A stretch of DNA of 64,000 nucleotides from Sepioteuthis lessoniana (taxonomy: Eukaryota > Mollusca > Cephalopoda > Myopsida > Loliginidae): positions 66,288,550 to 66,352,549 of the forward strand of contig OY757904.1 in assembly GCA_963585895.1 (NCBI GenBank). Reading direction: 5' to 3'. Every line of letters starts with the position of its first letter. The first letter of the stretch is position 1. The position numbers and the translations under genes were made by a program. Shown in pieces: positions 44,271-56,394 of the stretch. The notes under the pieces were generated by a model. The model did not search any database. It saw nothing but the letters and a program-made list of their open reading frames with translations, and was not told the origin of the DNA.

Positions 44271-45350
44271 TTGAACTCTGTTCGACCTGAACTCAATAAA
44301 TCTATCAACCAAAATTAGATTCTATATGTAGTGAACTCTTCAAATTAAAAAAAAAGATTGATAATTATGCAAATATGTTTTAAAACACAAACACATCCAG
44401 GTAATGAACGACTTGAGAAATGAATGATCCCTATTTTTTTTTTTCCTAGAGTGTTTTTATTCCGTGTTATAAACGCCGCTTCGGTTCAATTTGTACATTA
44501 CTACATCTTGTGAAACGAACGATGCTTTGTATCTATAATGAAAATAAGAGGTAAAATAAATATGTTTACAAGATAATGTGAAACATATAGTTATTACAGT
44601 TGTATACAAAAAATAAGAAGAATCATTCATTAAATAAAGATCATATGTTCTTATTTCGCTTGAAAATACAACTGAACGTTCTGTAACCTACATTTTTTTA
44701 CCATATTTGTTATTGGCATAGAGTTACATATTGTAGATCAATATATCTTAGCTATAAGTAGAGTGGTTCTTTCCTGTTGCATTTAACATCAGTTACTTAA
44801 GCTATTTAGTTAAGCATTTCGAAAAGTGAATAATACGACAGCTGATGTAAAATACACTTCAAAGAAAGACAAATACCATGGATATAAATGAAAAAAAAAT
44901 GACTTAATCTGAACCCGAAGCGAGCATATTGGTAAGCTATGGAGATAAAATATCGATTGAGTCAAGTCTTAGGACTAAAATGTTTTGTGTTTTTACTTAT
45001 AAATCTCAGTTATACAAGATAAGTATAAAATTATGGAAATCTAGTGGAAATAAGTGTCGCATATATATTCATGAGGACTCACATTTATTCATATATTCAC
45101 GATCACTCGCCGGTAATAAGGAATTTTATCTGAAAAAAATACCACGACATAGGAAATATTGAAGTATTATTCGAGATCTTAGGGAATAGATAGTCGACAG
45201 AGATGAAACATATCTTTTTTCAGTATAAGCTAAAATGCTGATACCTACAAACGGTAGAAGAAAATAAGACGGAAGGACGGTTGTACTGTCATATGAATGT
45301 GTATTTGAGTATTTGTGCTTATGTGTGTATGCTAGTATGTGTTTGTATGT
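44271..45350. other. Anonymous AT-rich DNA
   Basis: Nothing recognised; the 77-codon frame at 44,929-45,162 shows no domain. Confidence 0.4.
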
Positions 45351-45355
45351 GTTTG

Positions 45356-45392
<37 letters not shown>
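45356..45392. repeat. (TG)n microsatellite
   Basis: About 17 units. Confidence 0.9.
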
Positions 45393-45658
45393 TTGTGAAT
45401 GTGTAGTTGTGTGTTTGTGTGCACGCGTCAGACTGTGTGTGCACGTGAGTTCAGTGATATATAAACCAATGAGAGTGTTTTAAAACATATTTTCATTATT
45501 AAATGTATATGAATGTATATTTTGATGAGAACTTACACATCCGTACATTATTAATTAGTTTATAAATAGTGTCTTTTTCACGCGAAGCGCCATTTTCGCA
45601 AAAGCTCAGTTACAGTCGCATTCTTTCATACATGCTCTATCATGTATTTATAAATGAA

Positions 45659-45729
<71 letters not shown>

Positions 45730-45765
45730 AAAAAACACACACACACACCCTATCTATCTATCTCC
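45659..45765. repeat. (CA)n and (TATC)n microsatellite
   Basis: About 32 CA units at 45,660-45,724, an A-rich interruption, a second CA run and a short CTAT run. Confidence 0.95.
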
Positions 45766-46019
45766 TTATACGTTTAAATGTACGTACGTGTGTAGGTGCG
45801 TGTGTTTCTGTGCATTGAAATATAGATGTGTTTGTATTTTCATGTGCATGTATAATTACTCGGTGCAATTAACAAAGAAAAACCGAAGAAAAGAGTCTTT
45901 ATGCCAACCTAATCGCAGATAAAATCTATCACATATGTTCTTTTTAAAATAATAGTTTTAAGTTATTTTTTTTTGAATAAATCAATGTTAAATTGTTGCA
46001 ATTTCATACTTAAGACCAG

Positions 46020-46059
46020 CAACAGCGAAAACAACAACAACAACAACAACAGCACCCCC

Positions 46060-46098
<39 letters not shown>
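46020..46098. repeat. (AAC)n and (TA)n microsatellites
   Basis: AAC 46,028-46,050; TA 46,064-46,097. Confidence 0.9.
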
Positions 46099-46101
<3 letters not shown>

Positions 46102-46379
46102 ATGGATTAAAATAAAGTAATACTTATGGGACCACCTCTCAGCTCAAGCGATTCCTGTTGTTTTCTTTATATTGTTTGTTGGTGTTTTTCAGCATATTCA
46201 CTCTCGTAGGTAATTTTATCATAAATTCAGTTCATGCATATATAATTATATATGATACGTAAATTCTTAGTTTTTTGGTAACAATTTTGTGACAGTAAGA
46301 ACTCATTCGTTTGCTTATACCTAAATCATATAGATTATTGCAATCAAAACCTATAGTTTTATCTGTACAGAGTTTAATG

Positions 46380-46910
46380 ATTTAAAATATTGCTATCGAA
46401 TATTAATAATTCTATTCATACAAATTTAGATGATTTCAAGTATTTCTATCTAACAATAAGAATTCATTTTCTTATTGTTCAATTGTTTCAAGAATTGCTA
46501 TCTAACTATTGTATTTCTATTCAACATTATTCCTTCATTTGCACATTTAAGTGGTTCCAAGTAATGGTATATAACAATAATACTTTAATTCAACAAACTA
46601 CACCAAATTAAATGGTTTTAAGGGTTTTGAAAATGATTAAATATTTCGATTTGATGTATAAATGAGACCATAACGAGTACCACCACACCAGGTAAGATAT
46701 GACTTGAGAGTTATGGCTACAAAGGAGTACTTCACATTTCCTTATGCTCCATGGCTGGATTCAAATCATTAGATGCAGTTTAGTGTCATATCAAGCACAT
46801 CCGTTGGGTCGGGAGGGAGTCTTCCTCTCTGTACTGATGCAGTCAGCGTATTTTACAACTAAGCTTGTGGTTCCGATTTTAATTGAGATAGAAAGTTCAC
46901 CATCGTGGGA
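46380..46910 (-). mobile_element. S3 SINE-like element (minus strand)
   Basis: Left part: about five ~55-bp units in reverse complement (TTTCAAGAATTGCTATCTAA, TGGTTCCAAGTAATGGTATA). Right part: head in reverse complement with GATGCAGTTTAGTGTCATAT and CTTCACATTTCCTTATGCTC. The unit-then-head order mirrors that of the plus-strand copies. Confidence 0.6.
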
Positions 46911-47655
46911 AATTTTGAAAAAAAATAAGAGAAAACAAAAAAAAAAGCAAAAGATTCTGCATTAAATTATATCAGAGTGATAAAAGAAATGCTTGAAGAT
47001 GAATGGATGAAGTGTGTTTAAACAAATGCTTTAATATCAGCCAACTATCCCAAAACCCTACCATGAAATAGAATGTATAAATAAGGGTTAACACCTTCAT
47101 GAAAAAATTGCCTAAGTTGAACATCTGATTAAGGCATTTACGTTTAATTTGAAAATCATGGCGTTCTTGTTTAGCAAATATCTCCCAAGTATAGAGCTTA
47201 CTGTCAGGTAAATACAATACCAGAGATCATATAATACTCAATTAAAAAACAACTAGGTACCAATTCATCGACTACATATGCTACATTACTCATTGTTGCT
47301 TCCCTTGTAGTATATCAAAACTTTAAAAAGTTTAAATGTATAGTTATATAAACCATTATTAGTAAAGCTATTTTCTTCAGACAATGACCTCAGATTAGGT
47401 CCAATCTTCTTGAGATCAATTAAAAAATAATAGCTGCAAAGAAATATATATATTTGTCTTTTGACTTTTGTTTCATTTTCATTTTAGAGAGATTGAGAGA
47501 TAGATACTGAGAAAAAAATATGTCTGCTCTAAGTCTGGTGGTGATAATAATAACGCCATGAGCAACCGTTCATAGTTTATACGCCATTAAATAAAGAAAC
47601 CAAAACAATTAAACATTTACCCGAGAATGCTGTCATTTCTAATCTAATACGAAAG
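46911..47655. other. Anonymous AT-rich DNA
   Basis: An 81-codon minus-strand frame (46,972-47,217) has no recognised domain. Confidence 0.4.
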
Positions 47656-47659
47656 ATAT

Positions 47660-47835
47660 CACCTTAAAAGAATTTTGGTGGCACCATTTAGATAAGAGGG
47701 AGATAAGAGAGTTCATAGTCTTCTCGAGGGTATTAGTCCGAAAATGAATATATTAGAACGACTGGATACCGAACTCTAATCGATGTCACAGTCGAGGACG
47801 TTATCCACAATGCCATGAAAACTGCCCGTTGTGTG
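47660..47835 (-). mobile_element. tRNA-derived SINE, family S2 (minus strand)
   Basis: On the minus strand: CATTGTGGATAACGTCCTCG (A box region), TAGAGTTCGGTATCCAGTCG (B box), CATTTTCGGACTAATACCCT and CGAGAAGACTATGAACTCTC. Confidence 0.65.
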
Positions 47836-47954
47836 TGTCTCTTCCCTAAATAACCTGCAATGCATGGCAAATTCATATTTGGTGATACAGAGGAACAGTA
47901 ATTATTTAATTATTTTAATAAGGTTAGCTTTCATGTGGAAGTAAAGCTTGAATA

Positions 47955-48035
47955 ATAAGGTACCTGGTGAGATTCGAACTCACAGAAAATGGTCTTCAGT
48001 ATTCAGTACATTATTCAGCGTACACTACATATTAA
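47955..48035 (-). mobile_element. tRNA-like SINE head (minus strand)
   Basis: The minus strand has TAGTGTACGCTGAATAATG (A-box-like) and a perfect T-arm TGTGAGTTCGAATCTCACC with 5-bp stem and 7-nt loop. The acceptor stem does not pair, so it is not a functional tRNA gene but a retroposed tRNA-derived sequence. Confidence 0.55.
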
Positions 48036-48195
48036 TCACTTATGTGCTTTTCAGAACTTATGGAATTATTAATTTTCTGATGGATTTAATTTGAAGTGTA
48101 CGAAAGCTATTTCAATTTGAACTCTGCTCTCCAATTTCATTTTGGATACAGGAAACATTAATGTCTTTCATACTTCAAATCAATCCCTCTATATT

Positions 48196-48242
48196 TCTCT
48201 CACTCACTCACTCACTCACTCACTCACTCACTTACTCTCTCA

Positions 48243-48315
<73 letters not shown>

Positions 48316-48316
48316 T
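48196..48316. repeat. (ACTC)n, (CT)n and (CA)n compound microsatellite
   Basis: CTCA/ACTC 48,198-48,232, CT 48,249-48,282, CA 48,282-48,313. Confidence 0.95.
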
Positions 48317-48820
48317 TTGGATTAAAATACATGCCTATTTGCTGTCAATGTAATTTACATATGTATTTCCAGATATAAAATTTAAAGTATCTGCGTGTAA
48401 TAAACTGTATATGGAAAAACAGAAAGAGAGGAAACTATAGAGAAAAAGGAAGAAAAAGAGATTGTCTTTTTTCTTTTTCTTTTTGTGAGGAAAAACAACT
48501 GAAGTTATTATTTTGGAAGTAGTAGCATAGTGTTTTTTTAAACATACATACAAATTGAATTTATATTTTATCGTGAATGTCGACAACGAAGCCTCCATAA
48601 ATCACATTCTGTGTAACATAAATGACATTTTTTGCGCTATAATTTATCCAATCCCGGTAAATAGTGCATAAAACTGTCAAATCAAGTCACGAAACGAAAT
48701 ATAATATAAATAATAAGAGAAAATGAACTTGCATGCCATAATTTTGCTGCATTTCATCCAATTGCCACGGAACCTCTTTTACCACCAAAGAATTAAAAAT
48801 AGAAGTATAAAAATACACGA

Positions 48821-48868
<48 letters not shown>

Positions 48869-48892
48869 GTGTGTATATATATATATATATAA
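48821..48892. repeat. (CA)n(TA)n microsatellite
   Basis: CA 48,823-48,859, TA to 48,891 with a short internal GTGTG. Confidence 0.95.
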
Positions 48893-48924
48893 AATTAGCG
48901 CTGTCTAAGTAAATCAACCTGTCA

Positions 48925-49140
48925 ACAGAGCTTAGAATACGCTAAATGTATCCCCCAAAAGGAGTTGGATGCAAAAGATGGAGTGTCCTGGATACGTCAC
49001 AAAAATGCATCAAATGCTGAAACTACATTTCTGAAAATCTTAAGTGTGGACTAAAATGTCATTGCTATTACTTCTAGGTCAACACTGACTTGAATTAAAA
49101 GTACCTGTTAGCATCACGTTTAAGTGTCAAATAGATTAGT
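48925..49140 (+). mobile_element. S3 SINE-like element, diverged
   Basis: CAACAGAGCTTAGAATACGC and TAAATGTATCCCCCAAAAGG, then GTCCTGGATACGTCACAAA and the body to about 49,140. Units are too degraded to count. Confidence 0.5.
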
Positions 49141-50090
49141 ATAACAAATTTTATATTCAGTAGAATTGGATGTAAAAAACAAAAAAGACTCTTAAGAAAC
49201 AACTGCACACAAATATAAATCTGAAGTACTCTAAAAGAGATCTTAAAACCTCTAAGCATAGAATAACCTTTGACACGTTGGGTTGCTGATAACATAGTAA
49301 AGATTACTATGCATTTATTATGAAAAGTATCACGGAGAATAGGAGCGTATTAACACCGTTGAATATAATAATCTTTTAGATACAAACCCCTTAATTTGCA
49401 TATAACTAATCCCAGTAATGAACAATCGTATGCATAAATTAACGTAGAGGCTACCAAGTGTAAAACATGGTCCTTAATTTTTTTGTCCCATTGCCAGAAG
49501 CATGAGTTGGTTATATGGTTCGAGAGGTTGAATATTCCCGCTATTAACAGATATGTTTTAGATAACTGATACTGACTTTTGATTTCTTACAGAGTCTTGC
49601 AAAAGAGTTTGGCAAAATGACGTCCAACATGAAAGCAGAGTAAAAATAAGAATATATTATCACTAGCACTATTACCAGGTATGGTCTTCGGGGCGAGAGT
49701 CATGTAGTGTATCTTAGACAAGAATAGCCAAGCAGTGTTCCAACATCTCCAGGTGTAAAAATGTCTTAAGAGCAAACAACAAATGTTTTGATTTATTGAT
49801 GGTTGCTAAATGTTTAGAGATATAAGGAAGTGTAAGTTCTGTTAAAAGGTGGGTAATATGCTGTAACAGTAGTGACAGGGAATCGAGGGGCAATTATGTC
49901 CTCACATGAAATGAAGAAAGTCTCGATAAATAGTATCGCTTTATTAAGGCCTTTTACTCAAAAGGCAGGCGGGATTGTTTGACGTCACTTCTATGAAAAT
50001 GGATAGCAATATGCGATCAACTGAAAGTTACATAGCTTACTCATTGAAACGGTGTGGACTCCTATTGTCAAGTTAACGAACATAGGAGAA
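49141..50090. other. Anonymous AT-rich DNA
   Basis: Nothing recognised. Confidence 0.4.
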
Positions 50091-50094
50091 TCTA

Positions 50095-50398
50095 ATCTCT
50101 CAAATAAAATTCTTCTAAGGGGAAACCATATAAATACTATTTCATAGCTGTACCACTTGGACTCAAAAACGAAGAATAAACACTAGAATATTTCTATACA
50201 ATGATGTCGCGTGGAATTTTGAATGAAATAAGGAAGCAGCAAATAACAAAACAACAGTTTATGGCCACCTACTTCTAATCTCAGTAATCATTAAAGTAAA
50301 ACGAACATACTCGGCATTACTTGAGTGAACGCATAATCGAAGTTCTCTTATAGACTCTTATACATGCATACAGCAATATATATATATATATATATAAA

Positions 50399-50430
<32 letters not shown>

Positions 50431-50515
50431 TCTGCTCTGTGAGGTCACTGGGTGCTGTCTAGAGAACTTCTTGAGAAAGTTAGTCAGTAAGGACTGATTG
50501 AGAGATCGAGTCTAA
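50095..50515 (+). pseudogene. Old RTE-type LINE 3' end split by a (TA)n tract
   Basis: Fragments in successive frames read NKILLRG, SCTTWTQK, GILNEIRKQQITKQQ, VYGHLLLISVIIKVKRTYSA and, after a TA tract (50,378-50,427), LCEVTGCCLENFLRKL and LRDRV. They follow RTE C-terminal order. The TA tract lies where the LLWxPTHGRAKAGRPART block should be, so microsatellite growth or insertion replaced that part. Confidence 0.5.
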
Positions 50516-50519
50516 GAAA

Positions 50520-51768
50520 CACATACAGGCGACACGTGTAGCGCTACGGCACTATATAGATGCGTGTAACACACGGTTTTAAAGTATCTGAGTGTCTCAC
50601 CGTAAGAAGAGATGACGAATACACAAAACTGCATCCGTTGGTTCCTTTGGCACGAAATTATATTAACTGCAATATATTATGTCTTGGAGTTGCTGAAGAG
50701 AAACTGAAACTGAAATTCGTTTACTGCTTTAGTTAGTTAGAAAGAAACCATAGCGAGGTAAACACAGACCTTGATATAACCTTCGTCGCCCCGGTCGTTT
50801 TTTCTTGTTATTCTCGTCTATGACAGCCCGGGGTTTTGTCAACACATCTTCGCAGTTCATGTGGGACTCCCTTTTTCGCTATCTTCTATCCCATGCCTAC
50901 GTCAACGAACGTCTGGGTATGCGCTGGTGTAGAGTGGCCCATTATCAGAGCTCACCTAGAAAATTGGTGCCATAATTTTGGTCTCGCCTTCGCATTTCGA
51001 GTTACTCTCTTACTTCCATCAATTGTGTTTTGGGGTGGAAAACTCGGTTTTTAAGTGTTACTACACCTGTGCAGAAGATTTGGAACTTGCATTTTTTTCT
51101 AGTTATTTAATTAAAATTGTCATTCACCCATGACTGGGTAACCTATAATGAAAGTTTTGGACTAACTTGCACAGGAGTCAACTGGTCGCTTGTAGACTCT
51201 CTGTCCACTACATATATTTTTTTATTTTTTTCCTTCTTTCACTTTTGCAAGAAATTAACTTCTTGTTTTTTTTTTAATTTGAATTTTCTATAAATCATTC
51301 GATTACTTTACACATTATTTGATGATGATTGAGATAATTGTTTTAATACCGACTTTTAAAATTTATTTTATTAGTAGAATTTCCATAGCTATTTTGAAAA
51401 GTATTTGACATCCAAAATATGATGACTTTCCTTTACCGTTAAACAGTAGAATTAAATTTGATATTGAAAATAAGTGATATTGATTCCTAAAATATCAAAA
51501 AGACGGGCACTTCTGTTATTTTTTAACGCTTTGAATATTGAATGTATTACGTTAATTCTATTGTTACAGATATGGGCCACTTTAATAAGAGCTAAAATAT
51601 AAAAGTGCACAAATACACATCCCATTCGCTATCAGAATTATTTGGTCCCAATATATGCATTAACTGGGTACAAGGTTAACAAGCTGCCTTTCAAGAGAAA
51701 TAATTTTAATTTCAGCCGTTGGGGACATGTTAAGTGCATCCAATAACACTGTTAGATCTGGCATAGCT
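50520..51768. other. Anonymous DNA with a GC-rich patch
   Basis: 50,780-51,055 is GC-rich relative to its flanks (CGCCCCGGTCG, ACAGCCCGGGGTTTTGTC) and holds a 72-codon frame with no domain I know. The rest is AT-rich. Confidence 0.35.
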
Positions 51769-52643
51769 TCAAGTATATTCTCATCATCATCATATCGCGC
51801 TGGTAGCACGGATATCCCTGACCCTCTCTCGCCACTCCTCCCTTTCGTTCATCGCCCTAGGCAGGTCTTCAGGACAACATCCTGTATCCTCACATAGCTG
51901 CTGAATGTACGTTCGAGCTGGTCGTCCTGCTTTTGCGAGGCCATGTGTGGGGACCCATAAGAGTACATCTCTTATGAGTTCATCTCTGCTTCTCCAGCAG
52001 TGTCCTGCATGTCTGGTTCGTCTAACTTGAATAGTTTTCGTGATAGGGGGCAGGTGGCCGTACAGTTGGTGTCTTGTGGGGTGTTGCTGCCAGGACTTGT
52101 TCAGGATTGCACGCAGCATTCTTGTGTAATTGCCATCTAGCTTCTTCTCCAGTCGTTTTGTTAGCGTCCACGTAGTGCATCCATATAGCAGTATCGATGT
52201 GACCGCTGCCAGGAAGAAACTGCGTTTCATTTTATCGTTTAGGTCTGATTTCCATCATTTGTCTAGCCTACGTACTTAGAACATCGATTGACAAAATCAA
52301 AGAGAATAGCTTCGAACTGACGAAGAAAAGAAGCAGAAGATACCCCGCAACAACAATTACCGATGCCGACTACGCCGATGACATAGCGATACTGGCAAAT
52401 ACACGTGACCAAGCCGAAACACTTCTGCATAGTTTGGAACGAGCAGCAGCAAGTATAGGCCTCTATGTTAATGCACACAAAACGGAATATATGTGCTATA
52501 ACCAAACGGGGGACATCTCCACTCTAGAAGGAACCCCACTTAAACTAGTAGACAAATCCACGTACCTAGGAAGCAGCGTCGAATCAACCGAAAAGGACAT
52601 CGAAACGAGGTTAACGAAAACATGGACAGCTATCAAGTGTATT
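51769..52643. mobile_element. RTE-type LINE insertion with 5' inversion (twin priming)
   Basis: The insertion is bounded by TCAAGTATATT (51,769-51,779) and TCAAGTGTATT (52,633-52,643), a candidate 11-bp target-site duplication with one mismatch. The 3' part lies on the minus strand (51,781-52,255), from codons WKSDLNDKMKRSFF to the ORF end and a TGATGATGATGA tail. The 5' part is inverted onto the plus strand (52,254-52,636) and encodes AYVLRTSIDKI, NSFELTKKRSRR, DYADDIAILANT with YADD at 52,371-52,382, AHKTEYMCYNQTGD and STEKDIETRLTKTWTAI. In element coordinates the two parts nearly abut, with about 15 nt lost. The junction shows 2-nt microhomology (AT at 52,254-52,255). Confidence 0.85.
51790..52230 (-). 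pseudogene. C-terminal ORF of the twin-primed RTE copy
   Basis: A 146-codon stop-free frame covers KRSFFLAAVTSILLYGCTTW through GNYTRMLRAILNKSWQQHPT, QLYGHLPPITKTIQVRR, HAGHCWRSRDELIRDVLLW, GRPARTYIQQLCEDTGCC and WRERVRDIRATSAI. It is intact in this part, consistent with a recent insertion, but it is cut off from the RT domain by the inversion and so is not functional. Confidence 0.85.
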
Positions 52644-52644
52644 A

Positions 52645-53410
52645 GTATGGCAAAATTTGTTTCGTTTCAATTACCTCAGCTGTGTCTTGATCAGAAGTGG
52701 AAGTCACTATATAAGAAACAATTTTAAGAATAGAAATCAACATTCCTATCTCTGTCTTCAAAAATAATATAACATTGAAAATATAAATACTCAGATGACA
52801 GTTATAAATGTATCCAACACAAAGTCCTCACCAAGATCACACAGAACATTTATGGACGTCTTAGAAGAAAAATGTAGGATACTGAAATGCTTCAAAAGAG
52901 GAGGAATTAGAAGCTAAATTCCTGGGTATCATGGAACGAAATAATTGTCAGAGTTTCGGGAACTTGGAAAGAACTATTAAAAGGGATTGCAAGTAATTAC
53001 TGGGATTAAAGGCTACACAGTTAATTATTAATTAGGCCAATAATCTACTTTATTATATATATATTGTAGCGTCCTGAGAGCAAATATATCCTAAACTCAT
53101 TATCGCCATCAATCTCTATCGGCCATCTCTCTTGGTAAGTCATCTAGACCCGTAATCATTTTCATAGAGCTGCTAAATGTGGGGCTTTTGTGGTTGACCA
53201 ACATTGGTATCTTCATACTAGAATGCCACGGAAGTATTTGTTCTTATATCTCAAACTTTCGAGCTATAACATGTAATGTTTTATAAATTGCTCTTCTTCT
53301 AAACTATTGAGCACTTGTTTAATTGCCATTCTATCTTATTATTCTAAAGCCTCTCTGTCTGTTTCTTTCACTGCTTGTCTCTCTTTCTTTCTGTTTCTGC
53401 CTCACGCTCT
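52645..53410. other. Anonymous AT-rich DNA
   Basis: Nothing recognised. Confidence 0.4.
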
Positions 53411-53414
53411 CTAC

Positions 53415-53512
53415 CTGTCTGTCTGTCTGTCTGTCTGTCTCTCTGTTTTTGTCTCTCTTTCTGACTCTTTCTCCCTCTCTCTCTCTCTTTCTCTTTCTTT
53501 CTATATATATGA
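53415..53512. repeat. (CTGT)n and (CT)n microsatellite
   Basis: CTGT 53,417-53,439, CT-rich to 53,500, short TA tract. Confidence 0.9.
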
Positions 53513-53514
53513 AG

Positions 53515-54270
53515 TCCCTTACGGCAAAGATGAGAATGAGTGTAATTGTTTGCTGTTTAAATCTATCACATGATTATTTAAACAAGATGGAAACTTAATT
53601 TTGATTCAAATAAAAATATTTCAAAACGTGAATGAGGAGCAGGCAGCAAAAGAAAGCAAATAATAATCAGCAGCAGCGGCAACCAGAGGAGTCCGACAAA
53701 TTAAATGCCACAACAATAGCAGCAGAAATTTCCATTCATTGCGTTTCATTCAGCCTAGTAATTAACATTTCACCCCGGTTTTTCAATGTGAATGGGGATT
53801 CATTAATATGAATAGACGAAGCCGTTTTCTTGGCGCACATTTAAATATTCCACTTTTCACTCGGGCCAATAAATTAGAATCATGATCGTTTGGCATTTGT
53901 ATTCTTTTTCTGAGTGGCAAGATGATATTCTTGTTATTTTTAAACGGTTAAAAAATAGTTTCATTTATGGATACTTAATAGTTTTACAGATGGTTTCGTA
54001 ATAACAACTCCGTTACATGAACGATTAACTATATTTACGGTTCATTTTTTATGTCATTTTCAATGGAATCTATTTATATTTTCTATTCTATTTATTTTCC
54101 ATGGCGTATTCCTTTATCTCTGGAGCCTTATCAAAAATGGATAGATATTCACCAATTCATGTAACTGGTTAATAGTTAGATACTCATGAATCTTTTAAAT
54201 TGCCGGTATGAGGATCACATGGGCCAGAAACAGACTTATACACAATTTCATTGACTTTGTATCTACTTTA
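53515..54270. other. Anonymous DNA
   Basis: Includes a short CAG/CAA-rich patch at 53,640-53,730. No gene recognised. Confidence 0.4.
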
Positions 54271-54271
54271 T

Positions 54272-54404
54272 TTTCTCTCTCTCTCACACACGCACACACA
54301 CACACACACACACACTCTTTAACACACGTGCACGCACACAGAGAAACCTTTAACACACACACACACACACACAAACACACAAACACACACATATATATAT
54401 ATAC
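54272..54404. repeat. (CT)n(CA)n...(CA)n(TA)n compound microsatellite
   Basis: CT 54,274-54,286, CA runs to 54,391, TA 54,390-54,402. It ends where the RTE 3' end begins. Confidence 0.95.
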
Positions 54405-54405
54405 A

Positions 54406-55500
54406 TCATGTGCCGCCAGCACGGATATCCCTGACCCTCTCTCACCACTTCTCCATATCATTCATCGCCTCCGGCAGGTCTTCAGGGTTACATCCTGTGT
54501 CTTCACATAGCTGCTGTATGTAGGTTCGAGCTGGTCATCCTGCTTTTGCTTGGCCATATGTGGGGGTCCATAGGAGTACATCACTTACGAGCTCGTCCTT
54601 GATTCTCCAGCAGTGTCCTGCGTGTCTGGTTCGTCTAACTTGTATAGTTTTCGTGATGGGAGGCAAGTGGCCGTATAGTTGCTGTCTCGTGGGGTGTTGT
54701 CACCAGGACTCGTTCAATATTGCTCTCAACATTCTTGCGTAGTTGCCGTCTAGCTTCTTCTGCAGCCGTTTAGTTAGCGTCCACGCAGTGCATCCATATA
54801 GCAGTATCGATACAACCGCTGCCTGGAAGAAACTGCGTTTCATCTTATTGGTCAGGTCTGATTTCCATATGACCGAGAGCCTATCGATAGCCGTCCATGC
54901 TTTCGTCAGTCGTGTATCGATGTCTTTTTCGGTTGATGAAACGTTACTTCCTAGGTAGGCTAATTTGTCTACAAGTTTCAGAGAGGCTCCGTCTAGTGTG
55001 GTGATGTTGCCCGTTTGGTTGTAACACATATATTCAGTTTTGTATGCATTTACATGGAGGCCAATGCCTGCTGCAGCTCGTTCCAAACTATGCTGTAGTG
55101 TCTCTGCTTGATTAGGCGTATTCGCCAGTAACGCCAAGTCATCAGCGTAGTCGGCGTCTGTGATTGTTTTGCGGGGTACCTTTTGCTTCTTTTCTTAGTC
55201 AGCTCGAAGCCATTTTCTCTGATTTTGTCGATCGACGTTCTAAGCACGTAGCCCAGACAAATGATAAAGAGGTATGGAGCTAGCGTGTCTCCTTGTAGTA
55301 CTCCTGCAACAATGTCGAAGTATTCCGTGTCTCCATCTGGTGAACGTACTTTCACTTTTGTGTTTCTGTATAGAATCATTATTGCTGCTACGGTTTCTTT
55401 TGGTAGGCCGTATGCTAGTAGTATTTGTTCCATTTTCCCTCTGTTGATGGAATCGAAGGCCTTGGTAAAGTCGACAAATAGTAATGTCGCCTGATATGCT
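54406..55500 (-). pseudogene. RTE-type LINE, best-preserved RT domain (minus strand)
   Basis: Read leftwards: motif A as LLFVDFTKAFDSINRGK near 55,480, then MEQILLAYGLPKETVAAIMI, YRNTKVKVRSPDGDTEYFDI, GVLQGDTLAPYLFII and LRTSIDKIRENGFELTKKRS. A one-base deletion at about 55,173 shifts to the next frame. That frame holds DYADD (55,138-55,152), then HSLERAAAGIGLHVNAYKTE, MCYNQTGNITTLDGAS, DIDTRLTKAWTAIDRLSVIW and MLRAILNESW, followed by a TGA (54,698). C-terminal blocks continue to the 3' end at 54,406. No endonuclease domain is present. This copy shows most clearly that the family encodes a catalytic RT. Confidence 0.85.
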
Positions 55501-55544
55501 GTATCAATGATGTTAGGCCCTCAATATTTATGAATATTCGAATC

Positions 55545-55604
55545 TCGCTCTCTCTCCCTCTCTCTCTATATATATATATGTATGTGTGTGTGTGTGTGTG
55601 TATA
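55545..55604. repeat. (CT)n(TA)n(TG)n microsatellite
   Basis: CT 55,545-55,566, TA 55,567-55,580, TG to 55,601. Confidence 0.9.
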
Positions 55605-56392
55605 AATTCAGCTTGTCATCTAAATTTAATGCTGTTCAACCTTCATTTCTATTGCGTGGATAGTGAACCTTTTAAACGAATGATACCGGCAAATGAATTA
55701 ATATGTTTTTCTAAATAGCCACAGAAGAAAGACTACTTGACAAAGCTCAGCATTTCCTGCTGTGGAGTAAGTACAACAGGATATGTTTAATGTACCACCC
55801 CTGATTGAAAACTTCAATTAGCCGAGACTTTCCGATTTCAGTAGACTCAATCGGCTCACTAATTTATAACAAGAGCTAACGCGAGGCAATGTTCTTTGAC
55901 CACAATATAAAACTAAATATTCACCCTCTCTTTTTGATGGGTGGGGTATAAAGACACAATTATTCAATAGATAGGAGAAAAGGCAGTTCAACTGGAACAT
56001 AGAAACAAACCTCTTCGTTTTATCTGTTAGTTATTCCTACCTGCTTCCGGGGGCCGCATACACCGAGCGAGAGAGAATGAAGCCACACTTACGATGATTT
56101 GCGTTTTGTATTTCTCTTCCCACAATCAACAAATATCCAATACTGCTAATCGTTGCAATTATACTGTTTTTAATTTCCACTTAGAAAATATTTTTTAATC
56201 TCTAATTTCATTTTGAGTCAAAACACATGTAATTGAATTTATAAGGTGTCGCAATATACAGGGGGTCTATGAGACAGCTAATAACTCAACTAATAATAAT
56301 GTTGTATTCGTTTTTGCTTCAGATTTTAAAATATAACAACTATTAATCGACAATCACAATACTTTGGGCATTAGAGATAAACGGTTTTGCGT
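55605..56392. other. Anonymous AT-rich DNA
   Basis: Nothing recognised. Confidence 0.4.
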
Positions 56393-56394
56393 CA

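Noticed and set aside
47955..48035. Possible genuine tRNA gene on the minus strand
   Set aside because: The T-arm is perfect, but acceptor ends do not pair and no good anticodon stem forms. It fits a retroposed tRNA-like head.
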